From Paracoccaceae bacterium (GTDB lineage: Bacteria > Pseudomonadota > Alphaproteobacteria > Rhodobacterales > Rhodobacteraceae): a DNA stretch of 64,000 nt. A model generated the notes under the pieces. It did not search any database. It was not told the DNA's origin and saw only the letters and a program-made list of their open reading frames with translations. Shown one piece after another: positions 53,149-62,900 of the stretch. Position 1 is the stretch's first letter; the number at the start of each line of letters is the position of its first letter. Made by a program: the position numbers and the translations under genes. The DNA lies in NCBI GenBank assembly GCA_027486345.1, contig JAIXPH010000048.1, forward strand, positions 209,990-273,989, given 5' to 3'.

Positions 53149-54936
53149 GTGGCCGCGCAGGGACAAGATGAGGGTGCGGTCGCGCTGACCCGCACCCTGT
53201 CTTTGACGGCGGCGGTTGCCGCCGCCTGCGGGGGCTTTCTGCTGTTCTTGCAATATGGTGCCTCGGACGGTCTGGACATCATTGACGTCCTGCGGTCGGC
53301 GTTGATCTTTGCCTCCACCTTCTGGCTGGCATGGGGGGCGGCGCAGGCGATTGCCGGTCTGACCACCCGTCCGCCCGCCCGTCCGCGCACCACCGGTCCA
53401 ATCACCACGCGCACGGCCATCCTTGTGCCGGTCTACAACGAAGACCCGGTCGCCACCTTTGCCCGCATCGCCGCGATGGAGGCATCGCTGCGCCGCACGG
53501 GCTTTGGCGATCTGTTCCACTTCGCCATCCTGTCCGACACCCGCGATGACCGCATCGCCGCCAAGGAACGCCATTGGTTTCTGCGCCTGTTGGCCGAAAC
53601 CGGGGCCGAGGGGCGGATGTTCTACCGCCGTCGCCAGAACAACAAGGGCCGCAAGGCCGGCAATATCGAGGATTTTATCAAGACCTCGGGTGCTGCCTAT
53701 CCCTTTGCCATCATCCTCGACGCCGACAGCCTGATGGAAGGCGAGACGATGGTGGAACTGGTCCGCCGGATGGAGTCCGCGCCCGATCTGGGCCTGCTGC
53801 AAACCCTGCCCGTCATCATCCATGCCAAATCGCGCTTTGGGCGGGTGATGCAGTTCGCGGGGGCCTTCTATTCGCCGATCTTTGCCCGTGGCTTGGCGAT
53901 GATGCAGGGCAAGACGGGGCCGTTCTGGGGCCACAACGCCATTGTCCGCGTCCGCGCCTTTGCCGAAAGCTGCGGGATGCCTGCACTTTCGGGCAAGCCG
54001 CCCTTTGGCGGCCATATCCTGAGCCATGACTATGTCGAGGCCGCCTTGCTGGCCCGAGCCGGCTGGACCGTGCGCGTCGATGACGACATTCAAGGCAGCT
54101 ACGAGGAAGGCCCGGAAAACATCGTCGATCATGCCAAGCGGGACCGGCGCTGGTGTCAGGGCAACCTGCAACACTCCCGCCTCCTGCTGGCCCCCGGCCT
54201 GCGGATGTGGAGCCGGTTCGTCTTCCTGCAAGGCATCCTCGCCTATATCGCGCCGGTGTTCTGGCTGGCTTTTCTGGGCGCGTCGATCCTTGCCCCGCTG
54301 TTTGCCGCGCCCATCGACTATTTCCCGATCAAGGACTGGCCCTTCCCGGTGCTGCCGGTGTCACAGGCGTCCAAGGCGCTGGGTCTGGCGGTGGGGGTGG
54401 TCGGGTTGCTTTTTGTGCCGAAGCTCTTGATCGTGCTGGACGCCGCGCGCAGCGGGCGGGCGGCAGGATTTGCGGGCAAGGCGCGGGCGCTGCAATCGAC
54501 ATTGGTCGAACTGGTGTTTTCATCGATCACCGCGCCGATCTTTCTGATGTATCAGACGCGGTCGGTGTTGCAGGTGCTGCGGGGCGCGGATGGCGGTTGG
54601 CCCGCCCAGACACGCGGCGATGGCAGCCTGACGCTGGCTCAGGCCTGGTCGGCCAGCCATTGGATGGTGACGAACGGCGTGATCGGCCTCGGTCTGGCGA
54701 ACTGGTTCGCACCTGCGCTGGTGCCGTGGCTGTTGCCAGTCGCGCTGCCCCTGGTGCTGGCCCCGGTGATCATCTCATGGTCGTCACGGCAAAGCCAAAG
54801 CCGCCTGTTCCTGACCCCGACCGAGCGGCAGCCTTCTGCCGTCATAAATTTGCAACACTTGATCCTGACCCGCTGGCAAGGCAAGGAGACCCCGGTTGAA
54901 CCGGACCTGCCCGGCCCTGCGGTGATGAATGCCTGA
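53149..54936 (+). CDS. opgH: Glucans biosynthesis glucosyltransferase OpgH
   Basis: This inner-membrane glycosyltransferase (595 residues) makes the beta-glucan backbone of periplasmic glucans from UDP-glucose. The family-2 catalytic domain (about 85-340) carries VPVYNEDPVATFARI, the DxD site ILDADSLMEGE, HILSHDYVEAALL and the RRWCQGNLQH motif; helices lie before it and in the C-terminal third. It is much shorter than enterobacterial OpgH, lacking the long N-terminus. The start is GTG at 53149, three bases after opgI. The 3' end overlaps opgC by 8 bp. Confidence 0.94.
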   Translation: MAAQGQDEGAVALTRTLSLTAAVAAACGGFLLFLQYGASDGLDIIDVLRSALIFASTFWLAWGAAQAIAGLTTRPPARPRTTGPITTRTAILVPVYNEDPVATFARIAAMEASLRRTGFGDLFHFAILSDTRDDRIAAKERHWFLRLLAETGAEGRMFYRRRQNNKGRKAGNIEDFIKTSGAAYPFAIILDADSLMEGETMVELVRRMESAPDLGLLQTLPVIIHAKSRFGRVMQFAGAFYSPIFARGLAMMQGKTGPFWGHNAIVRVRAFAESCGMPALSGKPPFGGHILSHDYVEAALLARAGWTVRVDDDIQGSYEEGPENIVDHAKRDRRWCQGNLQHSRLLLAPGLRMWSRFVFLQGILAYIAPVFWLAFLGASILAPLFAAPIDYFPIKDWPFPVLPVSQASKALGLAVGVVGLLFVPKLLIVLDAARSGRAAGFAGKARALQSTLVELVFSSITAPIFLMYQTRSVLQVLRGADGGWPAQTRGDGSLTLAQAWSASHWMVTNGVIGLGLANWFAPALVPWLLPVALPLVLAPVIISWSSRQSQSRLFLTPTERQPSAVINLQHLILTRWQGKETPVEPDLPGPAVMNA

Positions 54937-56098
54937 CGCTTCCTGGCCTCAAGGGGCCGCCCCGGTGATGGAACCGGCCCTTCCGCGCAAGACACGTGAT
55001 CCCCGGCTGGATGTGTTCCGGGGGCTTTGCCTTGTGATGATCTTCATCAACCACGTGCCGGGCAACGTGTATGAGAAGTTCACCTCGCGCAATTTCGGCT
55101 TTTCCGATGCCGCCGAAGGCTTTGTGCTGATGTCGGGCATTGCCGCCGGTCTGGCCTATTCCGCCGATTTCCGCGCGCCCATGCGTCTGTGGCAGGGTCT
55201 GGCGCGGGTGTGGAAGCGCGTCTGGACGTTGTATCAGGTGCATCTGCTGACCACGGCGGCGGCACTGGGCGCGGCGGCGGCAGCGGCCAAGTTCTTGGGC
55301 AATTCGGAAATCCTGTTCGAGAACAACATGGAATCGCTGTGGCGCGATCCCTTGGGCACGCTGATCGGCATCCCGACTCTGGGCCATCAGTTCGGCTATG
55401 TGAACATCCTGCCGCTGTATCTGGTCTTGCTGTTCTGTGCGCCGGTGCTGCTGTGGCTGGCGTGGCGCTGGCCGATGCGGCTTTGGGCCGGGTCGTTCGC
55501 GCTGTGGTTCGTGTCGGGCTGGTTTTATCTGGGCCTGCCCAACTATCCCACGGGTGGAACGTGGTTCTTCAACCCGATGACGTGGCAGGTGGTCTTTGTC
55601 ACCGGCCTGCTGATCGGCGTGGCCATGAAGGACAACCGCCGTCTGGTGGCCGTGCGCCCGTGGATTCAGGTGCTGACCGGGGCCATCGTGATCTTTGCCT
55701 GCGCCGCCACCCTGTTTCCGCCGGTGGGCAAGGTCATGGGGCACAGCTTCTGGTGGCTGAAAGAGACGTTCCACCTGCCGTGGAACCTGCTGGCCTTTGA
55801 CAAGACCTTCCTGACCGGGCCGCGCCTGATCCATATCTTGGCCTTGGCTTATTTCCTGTCCACCTTCCCCGCCGTGCGCCGCGCCTGCGCCCATCGCCTT
55901 GCCGCCCCGTTCGAGCTGCTGGGGCGACAGGCGCTGCCGGTCTTTGCGCTCGGCTCGGTGCTATGTATCGGCTTGCAGGGCGTGCGCCATGTCGCGCCGC
56001 ATGGCGTGGTGCTGGATACTCTGTTCATCGGCGGCGGCCTGGCGCTGCAATTCGCGCTGGCCGCCGCGCGGCAATATTGGCCGAAACCCGCACGTTGA
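54929..56098 (+). CDS. opgC: OpgC membrane protein (glucan succinyl/acyl-transferase)
   Basis: This 389-residue membrane protein has about ten helices and belongs to the OpgC family, which adds succinyl (or similar) groups to periplasmic glucans. It shows DPRLDVFRGLCLVMIFINHVPG near the N-terminus (acyltransferase-3-like), GFSDAAEGFVLMSGIAAGLAY, and LLGRQALPVFALGSVLC near the end. The ATG at 54929 lies within the opgH 3' end, so it is coupled to opgH. No terminator is obvious between its stop and the convergent genes at 56107. Confidence 0.9.
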   Translation: MPDASWPQGAAPVMEPALPRKTRDPRLDVFRGLCLVMIFINHVPGNVYEKFTSRNFGFSDAAEGFVLMSGIAAGLAYSADFRAPMRLWQGLARVWKRVWTLYQVHLLTTAAALGAAAAAAKFLGNSEILFENNMESLWRDPLGTLIGIPTLGHQFGYVNILPLYLVLLFCAPVLLWLAWRWPMRLWAGSFALWFVSGWFYLGLPNYPTGGTWFFNPMTWQVVFVTGLLIGVAMKDNRRLVAVRPWIQVLTGAIVIFACAATLFPPVGKVMGHSFWWLKETFHLPWNLLAFDKTFLTGPRLIHILALAYFLSTFPAVRRACAHRLAAPFELLGRQALPVFALGSVLCIGLQGVRHVAPHGVVLDTLFIGGGLALQFALAAARQYWPKPAR

Positions 56099-56106
56099 CC
56101 CGCGTC

Positions 56107-56367
56107 TCAGCTTTGCAGGTCCCGCCACAGCAGGTCTTGCAGGTGGCGGGTGATCTCTTCGACGCAGCCAGAAATCGTGTCCTGCCCGACGCGCAAGACA
56201 AGCGGTGAGCCGTCCACGGAGTGCACCCGGCAATGGGCCACGCCCTGCGCGTCCAGCCAGTCGGCCACTTCATCCGCGCGGGCATCGCTGTGCGGTGCGA
56301 TCACCGCAACATCCCCCATCCGTCGTGCCACATCTGCCTCCAGCGCTTTGGGGGCAAACCCCGGCAC
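56107..56367 (-). CDS. Small conserved-looking protein of unknown function
   Basis: This predicted 86-residue acidic protein has a compact alpha/beta look (MGDVAVIAPHSDARADEVADW, VAHCRVHSVDGSPLVLRVG) and no signal peptide. I recognise no family. The start is uncertain: GTG at 56367 gives the full frame, ATG at 56319 gives 70 residues. It follows the Sel1-repeat gene by 16 bp, so it is probably the third gene of that unit. Confidence 0.5.
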   Translation of the reverse strand: MPGFAPKALEADVARRMGDVAVIAPHSDARADEVADWLDAQGVAHCRVHSVDGSPLVLRVGQDTISGCVEEITRHLQDLLWRDLQS

Positions 56368-56383
56368 GGGGCAGACGTTCCGG

Positions 56384-57019
56384 TCAGAACATCACCTTGC
56401 AGATGGTCTGACCGGACAAGCCCTTGTCACAGAGGCCAGAGAGAGTCTTGACCGCCTCGGCCTCGGCCGTCAGGCGGTCTTCGGCAGGCATGCGCGCACC
56501 CGTGATGTCGCGTGCCTCTGCCGCGCCGGGGACGTCCAAGGCGGCGGCCAGCGCTTGCCAGACCAAGCCCTTGGTCAGGTCGGCTTCGGGCAACACCTCA
56601 AGATAGACCGCAGACAGTTCCAGCATCGCGCGCCCTTCGCCCGCGTCGATACGGGGTTGCAGGGCGGCAATCAGACGGTCGGCCAATTCCTTGCGCAGAT
56701 CGTCGGTCGTCACCTCCGCCATGCGGGCGATCAGCGCGGGGGCCTTCTCCACCCCGGACAGGCGCGCGCGCCATGCCCAGAACAGCGCATCCCGGTGGCT
56801 TTGCGGCACCCCGCGCCCGGTCAGATACAACAGCGCAAGATTGTACTGCGCCGGGCCATCGCCGCCTTCGGCCATGTCGCGATAGATCGCCGCCGCCTCT
56901 GCGGTGCGACCGTCTCGGATGGCGGTGGCAGCATCGGACAGCGCCTCTTCTTCGCCGGCATAGGCCGAGACGGCAAAGCCCGCCAGAAACAGCACGAGGG
57001 CAAGGTGAAATCCGCTCAT
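56384..57019 (-). CDS. Secreted Sel1/TPR-like repeat protein
   Basis: This 211-residue protein has a signal peptide (FHLALVLFLAGFAVSAYAG) and then helical Sel1-like repeats: EAAAIYRDMAEGGDGPAQYNLALLYLTGRGV, with more degenerate ones to about residue 180. Two cysteines near the end (LCDKGLSGQTIC) may form a disulfide in the periplasm. Such repeats hold protein partners; the partner is unknown. The start overlaps the stop of the upstream 132-residue gene (ATGA). Confidence 0.82.
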   Translation of the reverse strand: MSGFHLALVLFLAGFAVSAYAGEEEALSDAATAIRDGRTAEAAAIYRDMAEGGDGPAQYNLALLYLTGRGVPQSHRDALFWAWRARLSGVEKAPALIARMAEVTTDDLRKELADRLIAALQPRIDAGEGRAMLELSAVYLEVLPEADLTKGLVWQALAAALDVPGAAEARDITGARMPAEDRLTAEAEAVKTLSGLCDKGLSGQTICKVMF

Positions 57020-57414
57020 TTCCCGGCCATCATCACGAGTTGCAGATACAAGAGCCGCCGGCGCGGCGCGTCGGGGCGGGTCTGTTCCATCACCACGACC
57101 TGCGGGCGCAGGGTGCCTTGGGTCACGAAATCGATGTGGATCGTGTCGGGCAGATGCACACCATAAGCCGACAACGTCCCCTTGGGATCAGTGGCGAAAC
57201 GGTCCCGAAAAACGGGGTCTATCCAGATGCGCGCCAAGGCCCGGCCAAGGATGTCGGGCAGGAAGCGTTCCACCTGGGATCGGTTGCGCAGATGGGTTTC
57301 CTGCTGGACCAGATCGAAATCCTGCTGCACGGCGGCCTGTGGCGACTCTGGCTCGGCGCGCGACCGCGTCAGCGCAGGCAGGCGCGAGATCACGGGGACA
57401 AGCGCCCGGGACAT
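57016..57414 (-). CDS. Protein with a nitrile-hydratase-leader-like (NHLP-like) domain
   Basis: The 132-residue cytoplasmic-looking protein has a basic N-terminus and a helical middle. A segment RALARIWIDPVFRDRFATDP followed by KGTLSAYGVHLPDTIHIDFV is laid out like the small domain of nitrile hydratase alpha chains and of NHLP-type peptide leaders (a WxDPxF...DPxxxLxxxG pattern, then PxxxxxxxV). No core peptide rich in Cys/Ser/Thr follows. The start at 57414 is chosen over 57426. It heads a three-gene unit with the Sel1 protein. Confidence 0.6.
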   Translation of the reverse strand: MSRALVPVISRLPALTRSRAEPESPQAAVQQDFDLVQQETHLRNRSQVERFLPDILGRALARIWIDPVFRDRFATDPKGTLSAYGVHLPDTIHIDFVTQGTLRPQVVVMEQTRPDAPRRRLLYLQLVMMAGK

Positions 57415-57637
57415 CCTTTCCTTCATGCCTTTCGCCGTCCTTTGCCCAACCGGTCCTCTTTCCGCCGCAGGTGCGGAGACTCCCGTTCAGGACGACCGGA
57501 ATGCAGCCGTGTTTAGGCCGCACCGCCGGATACCGCCGCCAAGGACCGTCCCAAGGGCTGCGCCCCCGCCGCCCGGACAGGCTGCGGCGGGGCGCGGCGG
57601 GGGATATGGTCGCGCCCTGTCCTGACCGAGTCGCCCC

Positions 57638-58117
57638 ATGCCCGCCGCTGAATCCCGTCCTTCGATAGTCCTGACCGTGACAGCCTTTCTGGCTGTCACC
57701 GGAAGCTTCGGCGTGGGATTGGCGGTCAGCATGCACCATGCCGCACCGCCGGAGACGGTGGCAGAGCCGGTCGAGGCCCCTCTGGAAGACCTGATGAAGG
57801 TCTATTACCCCTTCCCCGAGGATATCTTCATCACTTGGCCAGACCGGACGATGGTCATCGCCTCGGTCAGTTTCTATCTGGAAGGATCGGCGGCCACGCT
57901 GCTGCACCTGCAAGAGATGGCCAAGGCGCGGCAGCCCGAATTGCAGGCCGCCTTGCTGGACGCCGCGCAGATGCAGGCAGAAGCCTCTGCCGACATTCCG
58001 GCCTATCGGGCCGATCTGCCTGCCGCGCTGCGGGCGCGGGTGAACACGCTCTTGGGTGACGAGGCGATGCCGGAACCGGTGAAGGATGTGCTTCTGACAA
58101 AATTCATGGCGCGCTAG
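57638..58117 (+). CDS. FliL-like membrane protein (putative)
   Basis: This 159-residue protein has one N-terminal membrane helix (SIVLTVTAFLAVTGSFGVGL) and a periplasmic domain with a FliL-like end: MVIASVSFYLEGSAATLLHL near the start and VKDVLLTKFMAR at the end. FliL proteins support the flagellar stator, and the flagellar chaperone fliS and chemotaxis genes are 0.6-6 kb away, so a motility role is likely. Sequence similarity is too low for a firm call. The ATG at 57638 follows a 223-bp divergent gap without other genes. Confidence 0.55.
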   Translation: MPAAESRPSIVLTVTAFLAVTGSFGVGLAVSMHHAAPPETVAEPVEAPLEDLMKVYYPFPEDIFITWPDRTMVIASVSFYLEGSAATLLHLQEMAKARQPELQAALLDAAQMQAEASADIPAYRADLPAALRARVNTLLGDEAMPEPVKDVLLTKFMAR

Positions 58118-58189
58118 GCCGGGCTGGCACGGGATTTGCTGCGACACCGCCAAGCCCCCCTTTGCCCATGTCCTTTGCAGGAGCGCAAG

Positions 58190-58390
58190 ATGACAGAGCC
58201 GACGTTCCCGCCCGCCCCGCAGACACCGCCACGCTGGGATGATCTGCGGATCGAATGCGTGACCTTCGACCCGGCGGGCCTGCCCAAGCGGCGGCGGTTG
58301 GTGTCGTTCCTTGCCATGCTGCAACCCTTGGCCGCCCGGCAAGAGTTGACACGGCGCCGGGCCTTGGCGCGGGACCACCATCCGATCTGA
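58190..58390 (+). CDS. Small protein of unknown function downstream of the FliL-like gene
   Basis: The 66-residue product starts Pro-rich (MTEPTFPPAPQTPPRWDDLR) and ends in a basic helix (LAARQELTRRRALARDHHPI). AGGAGCG is well placed before the ATG at 58190, which supports translation. It lies 72 bp after the FliL-like gene on the same strand. No family is recognised. Confidence 0.55.
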   Translation: MTEPTFPPAPQTPPRWDDLRIECVTFDPAGLPKRRRLVSFLAMLQPLAARQELTRRRALARDHHPI

Positions 58391-58452
58391 ATACTTGTTC
58401 GGTAACGCGTGATCACCGGCGCGGGGTCCCCGCCCGATGACTCGCAGCCTGT

Positions 58453-58752
58453 TCAGTGCCCTGCGCCATAAGCCCGGCGCAACCGGGCCTCGCGGCTTTG
58501 GGCCGCCACATCCTGCGCCTGACGATCCGACAGCAAGGCCAGGATGCGCGCCACCTGTGCGCTGAGCCCTGCCACCTCTGCCCGCTGCGGCCCGGTCAGG
58601 GCATCCGGGTCAAAGCTGCGGGCAAGACGGTCGATCTCTGCCACCATGGGATCAAGCTCAACCGCGTCCATGCCCGCCGCCGCCGCGAACTCCAGCCGGT
58701 CACCCAGACGGGCAAGCCGGGCAAGTCCTGCGTCGGTGGCGGCCCTGTCCAT
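58453..58752 (-). CDS. Small helical protein, possible flagellar chaperone (FliT-like position)
   Basis: The 99-residue product is Ala/Arg/Leu-rich and wholly helical in appearance (ARLARLGDRLEFAAAAGMDAV, AQVARILALLSDRQAQDVA). Its ATG shares one base with the fliS stop (TGATG), and fliT commonly follows fliS in flagellar operons; sequence alone does not establish FliT. A role in holding an unassembled flagellar subunit is inferred from position. Confidence 0.6.
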   Translation of the reverse strand: MDRAATDAGLARLARLGDRLEFAAAAGMDAVELDPMVAEIDRLARSFDPDALTGPQRAEVAGLSAQVARILALLSDRQAQDVAAQSREARLRRAYGAGH

Positions 58753-59129
58753 CACGCCTTGCCGCCGATCTGCTGCCACGCGGCCAGCAGGCCCGCGATG
58801 TGGTCGGCGGCGTCAGCCAGTCGCGGCGCGGGTTCGCGGCGGAAGGCCTCGGCCACGCGCAGGCGGCAGTATTCATACACCCGGAACAGGTTGACCGCGA
58901 TCTCGCCGCCCTTGTCGAAGTCGAGACTGGATTGCAGGATGTAGATCGCCGTGAAGGCGCGGTTCACATGGCTGGCCGGGAAGGGTCCCGGATTGGCCGC
59001 CGCCAGCGCCCGCAACGAGCGTTCCAGTTCGCGCAGCGTCACGAGGATGATCCCATGGGGATCTTCGGTCACGGCGATGTCGCCCGAGTCTGCCCGACGG
59101 TATTGCGCTCTGGCACCAAGAAAGGTCAT
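58752..59129 (-). CDS. fliS: Flagellin export chaperone FliS
   Basis: This 125-residue protein binds flagellin in the cytoplasm to prevent early polymerisation. The FliS layout is visible: GARAQYRRADSGDIAVTEDPHGIILVTLRELERSL, then NRAFTAIYILQSSLDFDKGGEIAVNLFRVYEYCRLRV. The ATG at 59129 has AAGGAG seven bases upstream and gives the usual length; an ATG at 59162 is less likely. The flagellin gene itself is not in the window. Confidence 0.85.
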   Translation of the reverse strand: MTFLGARAQYRRADSGDIAVTEDPHGIILVTLRELERSLRALAAANPGPFPASHVNRAFTAIYILQSSLDFDKGGEIAVNLFRVYEYCRLRVAEAFRREPAPRLADAADHIAGLLAAWQQIGGKA

Positions 59130-59237
59130 CCGCCGCTCCTTCTCACGCTTGGAATAGCTCATCCGGTTGTGAGAGGGAAAACGACGCACGTGAAAGAAAT
59201 GTTAGGCAAATTCCGGCTTGGGCCAGCGCGGCGGGGT

Positions 59238-59777
59238 TCAGTCGAACAGTCGGGTCCGACGGATCGACGGGCGGCGCAGCAAGGGCACGAACAGGGCCTT
59301 CTGGCGCGATGCGGCGGGACCGGCGCGCTTGCGCGACAGGATGGACAGCGCCACCGCCAGCGCGTCACCGGCATGCTCCGGCCCCAGCGCCGGGTCAAAG
59401 TTCAGGTCATGCGGAAAGCCGTGTTCCTGCCCGATCATGCCGTCGGCAAGGACCACCACCAGATCAGGTCGTCCCCAGCGCAACTGCGTCACCAGCAGCG
59501 AAATCCGCCGATCCGACAGGACGAACGGCGCGTCGATGAACAGGATGTCGGGCTGATCCTGCGGCAGCAGGGCCGCCCCATCCGCCCCAACGCACAGCAG
59601 GCGCAACCCCAGACCGGCCAATGCGGACAGCCATTCGGGAACCCTGTCCGCCAGCACGGCGACCGTCAGGACCGACGCGCCGGGCCCCTGTGAAGGAAGC
59701 AATGCCGGGACAAGCGATGACTGCAGTGTCGGGGCCACCTCTGCCTTGGCTTCCCCTGCGATCTTCTGCATCCGCAT
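59238..59777 (-). CDS. Unknown protein with receiver-like core, downstream of cheA
   Basis: The roughly 180-residue product has a central alpha/beta stretch laid out like a response-regulator receiver (VLTVAVLADRVPEWLSALAGL, DILFIDAPFVLSDRRISLLV, PDLVVVLADG), but the acidic pocket is incomplete and no clear lysine position follows, so phosphorylation is doubtful. The C-terminus is basic. Several in-frame start codons (59771-59792) are possible; 59777 has GGAG nine bases upstream. It follows the cheA-like gene after 169 bp on the same strand, suggesting a chemotaxis role. Confidence 0.5.
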   Translation of the reverse strand: MRMQKIAGEAKAEVAPTLQSSLVPALLPSQGPGASVLTVAVLADRVPEWLSALAGLGLRLLCVGADGAALLPQDQPDILFIDAPFVLSDRRISLLVTQLRWGRPDLVVVLADGMIGQEHGFPHDLNFDPALGPEHAGDALAVALSILSRKRAGPAASRQKALFVPLLRRPSIRRTRLFD

Positions 59778-59946
59778 CGTCATCATCTCCACTCAACCGG
59801 GGATCACTGACCCCCTCACAGGTTCCGGGCGGGGTCTTGCAACCTGACCCTGAAACCGTGATGGGGCCTGTCCCGGCACGGATGCAACAGCGCTGACATT
59901 GGCCGATACCAATGCGCCAAACCGCCCTATACGCGGTATGGCGCGT

Positions 59947-62900
59947 TTACATGCGGAGGGATGGCATTCCGCTGCCCGCCCCCGCGCCAAACCCGTTCGC
60001 GGCACAAAGCATGTTGGCCGAAACCACCATCCCGACGTCTCCGCCCGCCAGAAGGGCGATGCCGGTCATGTTCTCGATTCGCGACAGCACCCCGCGCAAG
60101 GGACGCAAGAGCACCAGCTGTTGGCCGATCAGCTCGTCCACCGGGACGGCCACGCTGCGCCCTTGGGTGCCCAGCACGACATAGACGCCCCGCCGCCGCC
60201 CTTCGGCCCGCGGCGCGCCCTGCGGCGCACCGCCAAGCGAGGTGACGGTGACCAGTTCATTTTCCGCGATCCGCAGCATCTCGCGGCCCTCGGCGGCGGA
60301 GATGCGAATGCGGACGTCGTTCTCGGGTTGCAGGATCATGCGGATGGCATCCACCGGCATGACGTAGCGCACGCCTTCGACGCCCACGACCATGCCTTCC
60401 AGCACCACCATCGCCAAGGGGATCGAGATGTGGAACCGCATCCCCTTGCCCGGCAGCGCGACCCGGCGGATGTCGCCGCCCATCTTTTGCAACCCGGTCT
60501 GGATGTCCTGCAAACCGGTGCCGGATTCCAGCGCGCCGCCGTCGTCCTCGAACACGGCAAGCACGCGCTCTTCGTCGCGCTGGAAGGTGATGTGGATACT
60601 GGACGGGGCCGCCTCGTCCTGTTCCAACCGCAGCATCACGAGAGAGCGCAACAGTTTGCGCAGGTTGTCCAGAATGGTGATGTCGAGGCTGATCTCGCCC
60701 CCGCTGTGCGAGAAGCGCGCCTCGCGCCGGTTGCGGCGCGAATAGGTCTGCACGAAGGTCTCGAGCGGGCGCAGGACCGTCTCGATGCGGCGCGAGCGGA
60801 TTTCGACCGTCTCCTCCTGCAACTGCGCCAGTTGTCCGACGAGTTGCGATTCCAGTTGTGACACTTCCTGCAAGCGGCTGGTGAACTCTCCCAGCAGGGC
60901 GCGCACCTGTGTCCGCACGCGGCGCATGTCACCATTCGCCGTGCGCAGGATTGAGTCGATGCTGTCCACCAGATCGGCGTCGGCCAGTTCGGTCAGGATA
61001 TGGCTGACCATGGATTGCGAGGCGGCGATTTCGCCCAGCGTTTCCAGCATCTCCGCCGTGACGCCCGGTTGGGTCGGCAAGCCTGCGGCGGCATCCGCGT
61101 CGCGCCCGAGGGAGTCGTCGGCCATCGGCCCGGCCTCGCGCGCCGGTTTGAGGTGGCGCAACAGCACCAGCTTGCGATGGCTTGGGTCCAGACGCGCCAG
61201 CACTTCGGACAGGCTGGGCTCGTCCAGTGGTGTGGCGATCAGGAAATCGAACAGCGTCTTCTGGCCTTCGAAAACGGTCACGTTGGTGATCGATTTCGCC
61301 TGACCCGATGACAGCCAGTCGATGAAGCTTTCGGCCAATTGCTCGTCGGTGTTGATGTCCGTCCGCAGGACGTAGAATTCCATCCCCTGATCCAAGGCAT
61401 CCCCGGCCGTGCGGACGCTTTCGGGCGAGAGCACGCGATGGAATTCCTTGGGCAGGCCAAGCCGCCGCTCGATGGCGCTGGCGGTGACCAGCCCATCCTT
61501 GACGAAGGCCACATTCGCCGCTTCTTCGAACAGCTTGTCCAGACTGGCGGTGTCAGGCGTCTCGCCCTGATGCAGCGCGTCAAACACCAGTTCGATGGTG
61601 TCGATGAAGCCGCGCGCGATGTGATTCAGGATCGCGTCCGGGGCCTTGCCCGAGATATGCGTGCGCGAGAACAGGTCGACCAGCGTCAGCGCCAATTGCC
61701 CGGCGGTTTCGATCTCGTAATGCGCGCAGGCATGGCGGACCAGACGCATCAACCGGTCAAACGCAAGGAATTCCTCGTCCCGGTCCTCGGTTTCCGGGTC
61801 GCGCAGACGGTTGAGGTTGTGTTCCAGCGCGCCCAGCGTGTCGAACACATGTTCCGCGCACCAGACCTGCACAAGGCCCCGCGGGCTGAGCCCGGCCGCA
61901 CGGGCGGCGTCGGGCATGATCGCCTCGACCGCGCCGAGTTCCTCGTAGAGGTGCAGTTCGGCGTTGCGGAAGGAGATGGCCGAATCCGCCTCCAGCAACT
62001 GATCGGCGGCTTCGACGACGCGCACGAAGCCTTGCGGCTGAGACACCGCCTTGACCACCTCGACGGCGGCGGCGACATCGTCCGGGTCCGGCGTGTCCCC
62101 GCAGGCGAAATCGGTGCCATAGCGCGCAATACGGTCCAAAGGTTCGCGCAGCGCGTCAAAGAAGCTAACGTCGCCGTCACCACCCGGCGCGACCGGGCCG
62201 CGCGCTGCGCCCGCTTCGGCCTCGGTCAATTCTTCCAGACGCAGGACAAGTTGCGCGATGGCCTCGATCCCACCATCGGCATCGGCCAGATAGGCGCAAA
62301 GCGCCGCATCCCAATCATCCAGCCCCATTTGCCGCGCGGCATGGGACAGCCCGTCCGCCTCGCGCCGGGCAAGGCTGCGCGCGGCATCGGGGTCAGCGGC
62401 AAAGCTGCCGGTCGCCTGGCGCAACTTGGCCAGACAATCGCGCGCCATGCCCTGAAAGATGGCGCGGTAGGTCGGATCGTCCGCCAGACGCGGCGCGTCC
62501 GCTTGTTTCTTCGCCGCCGGTTTGGCGACTGGTTCCGGCGCGGGGGGCGGCGGTGCAGGGGGGGCCGGTGCGGCGGCCGGTGCTTCGGCCACCTCTGCCG
62601 CCTTGCGCGCCTTGGCCTTGCGCGGCGGCGGGGCGGGGTCTGGAGTTACCGCTGGCGTGGGGTCCGGCGCTGTGGCTGGCTCTGGTGTTGCCACAGATGC
62701 GGGCGCGCCTGACGCCCCGGTGCACCGGGCGATCTTGTCCTTCAGCCGGGCCATCAACGGCTCTGACGCCACCGGGTCCACATCCGCGCGGGTGGCGGCG
62801 GTTTCTTCCAGCATCACGCGCAGCGTATCCGCAGCCATCAGCAGGATGTCGCGGATTTCCGCATCCCACGGCACGCCCTGATCGCGGACGAGACCGATCA

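Noticed and set aside
57016..57414. Calling the NHLP-like gene a nitrile hydratase subunit or peptide natural-product precursor
   Set aside because: There is no metal-binding CxxCSC motif, no core peptide, and no modification enzyme nearby.
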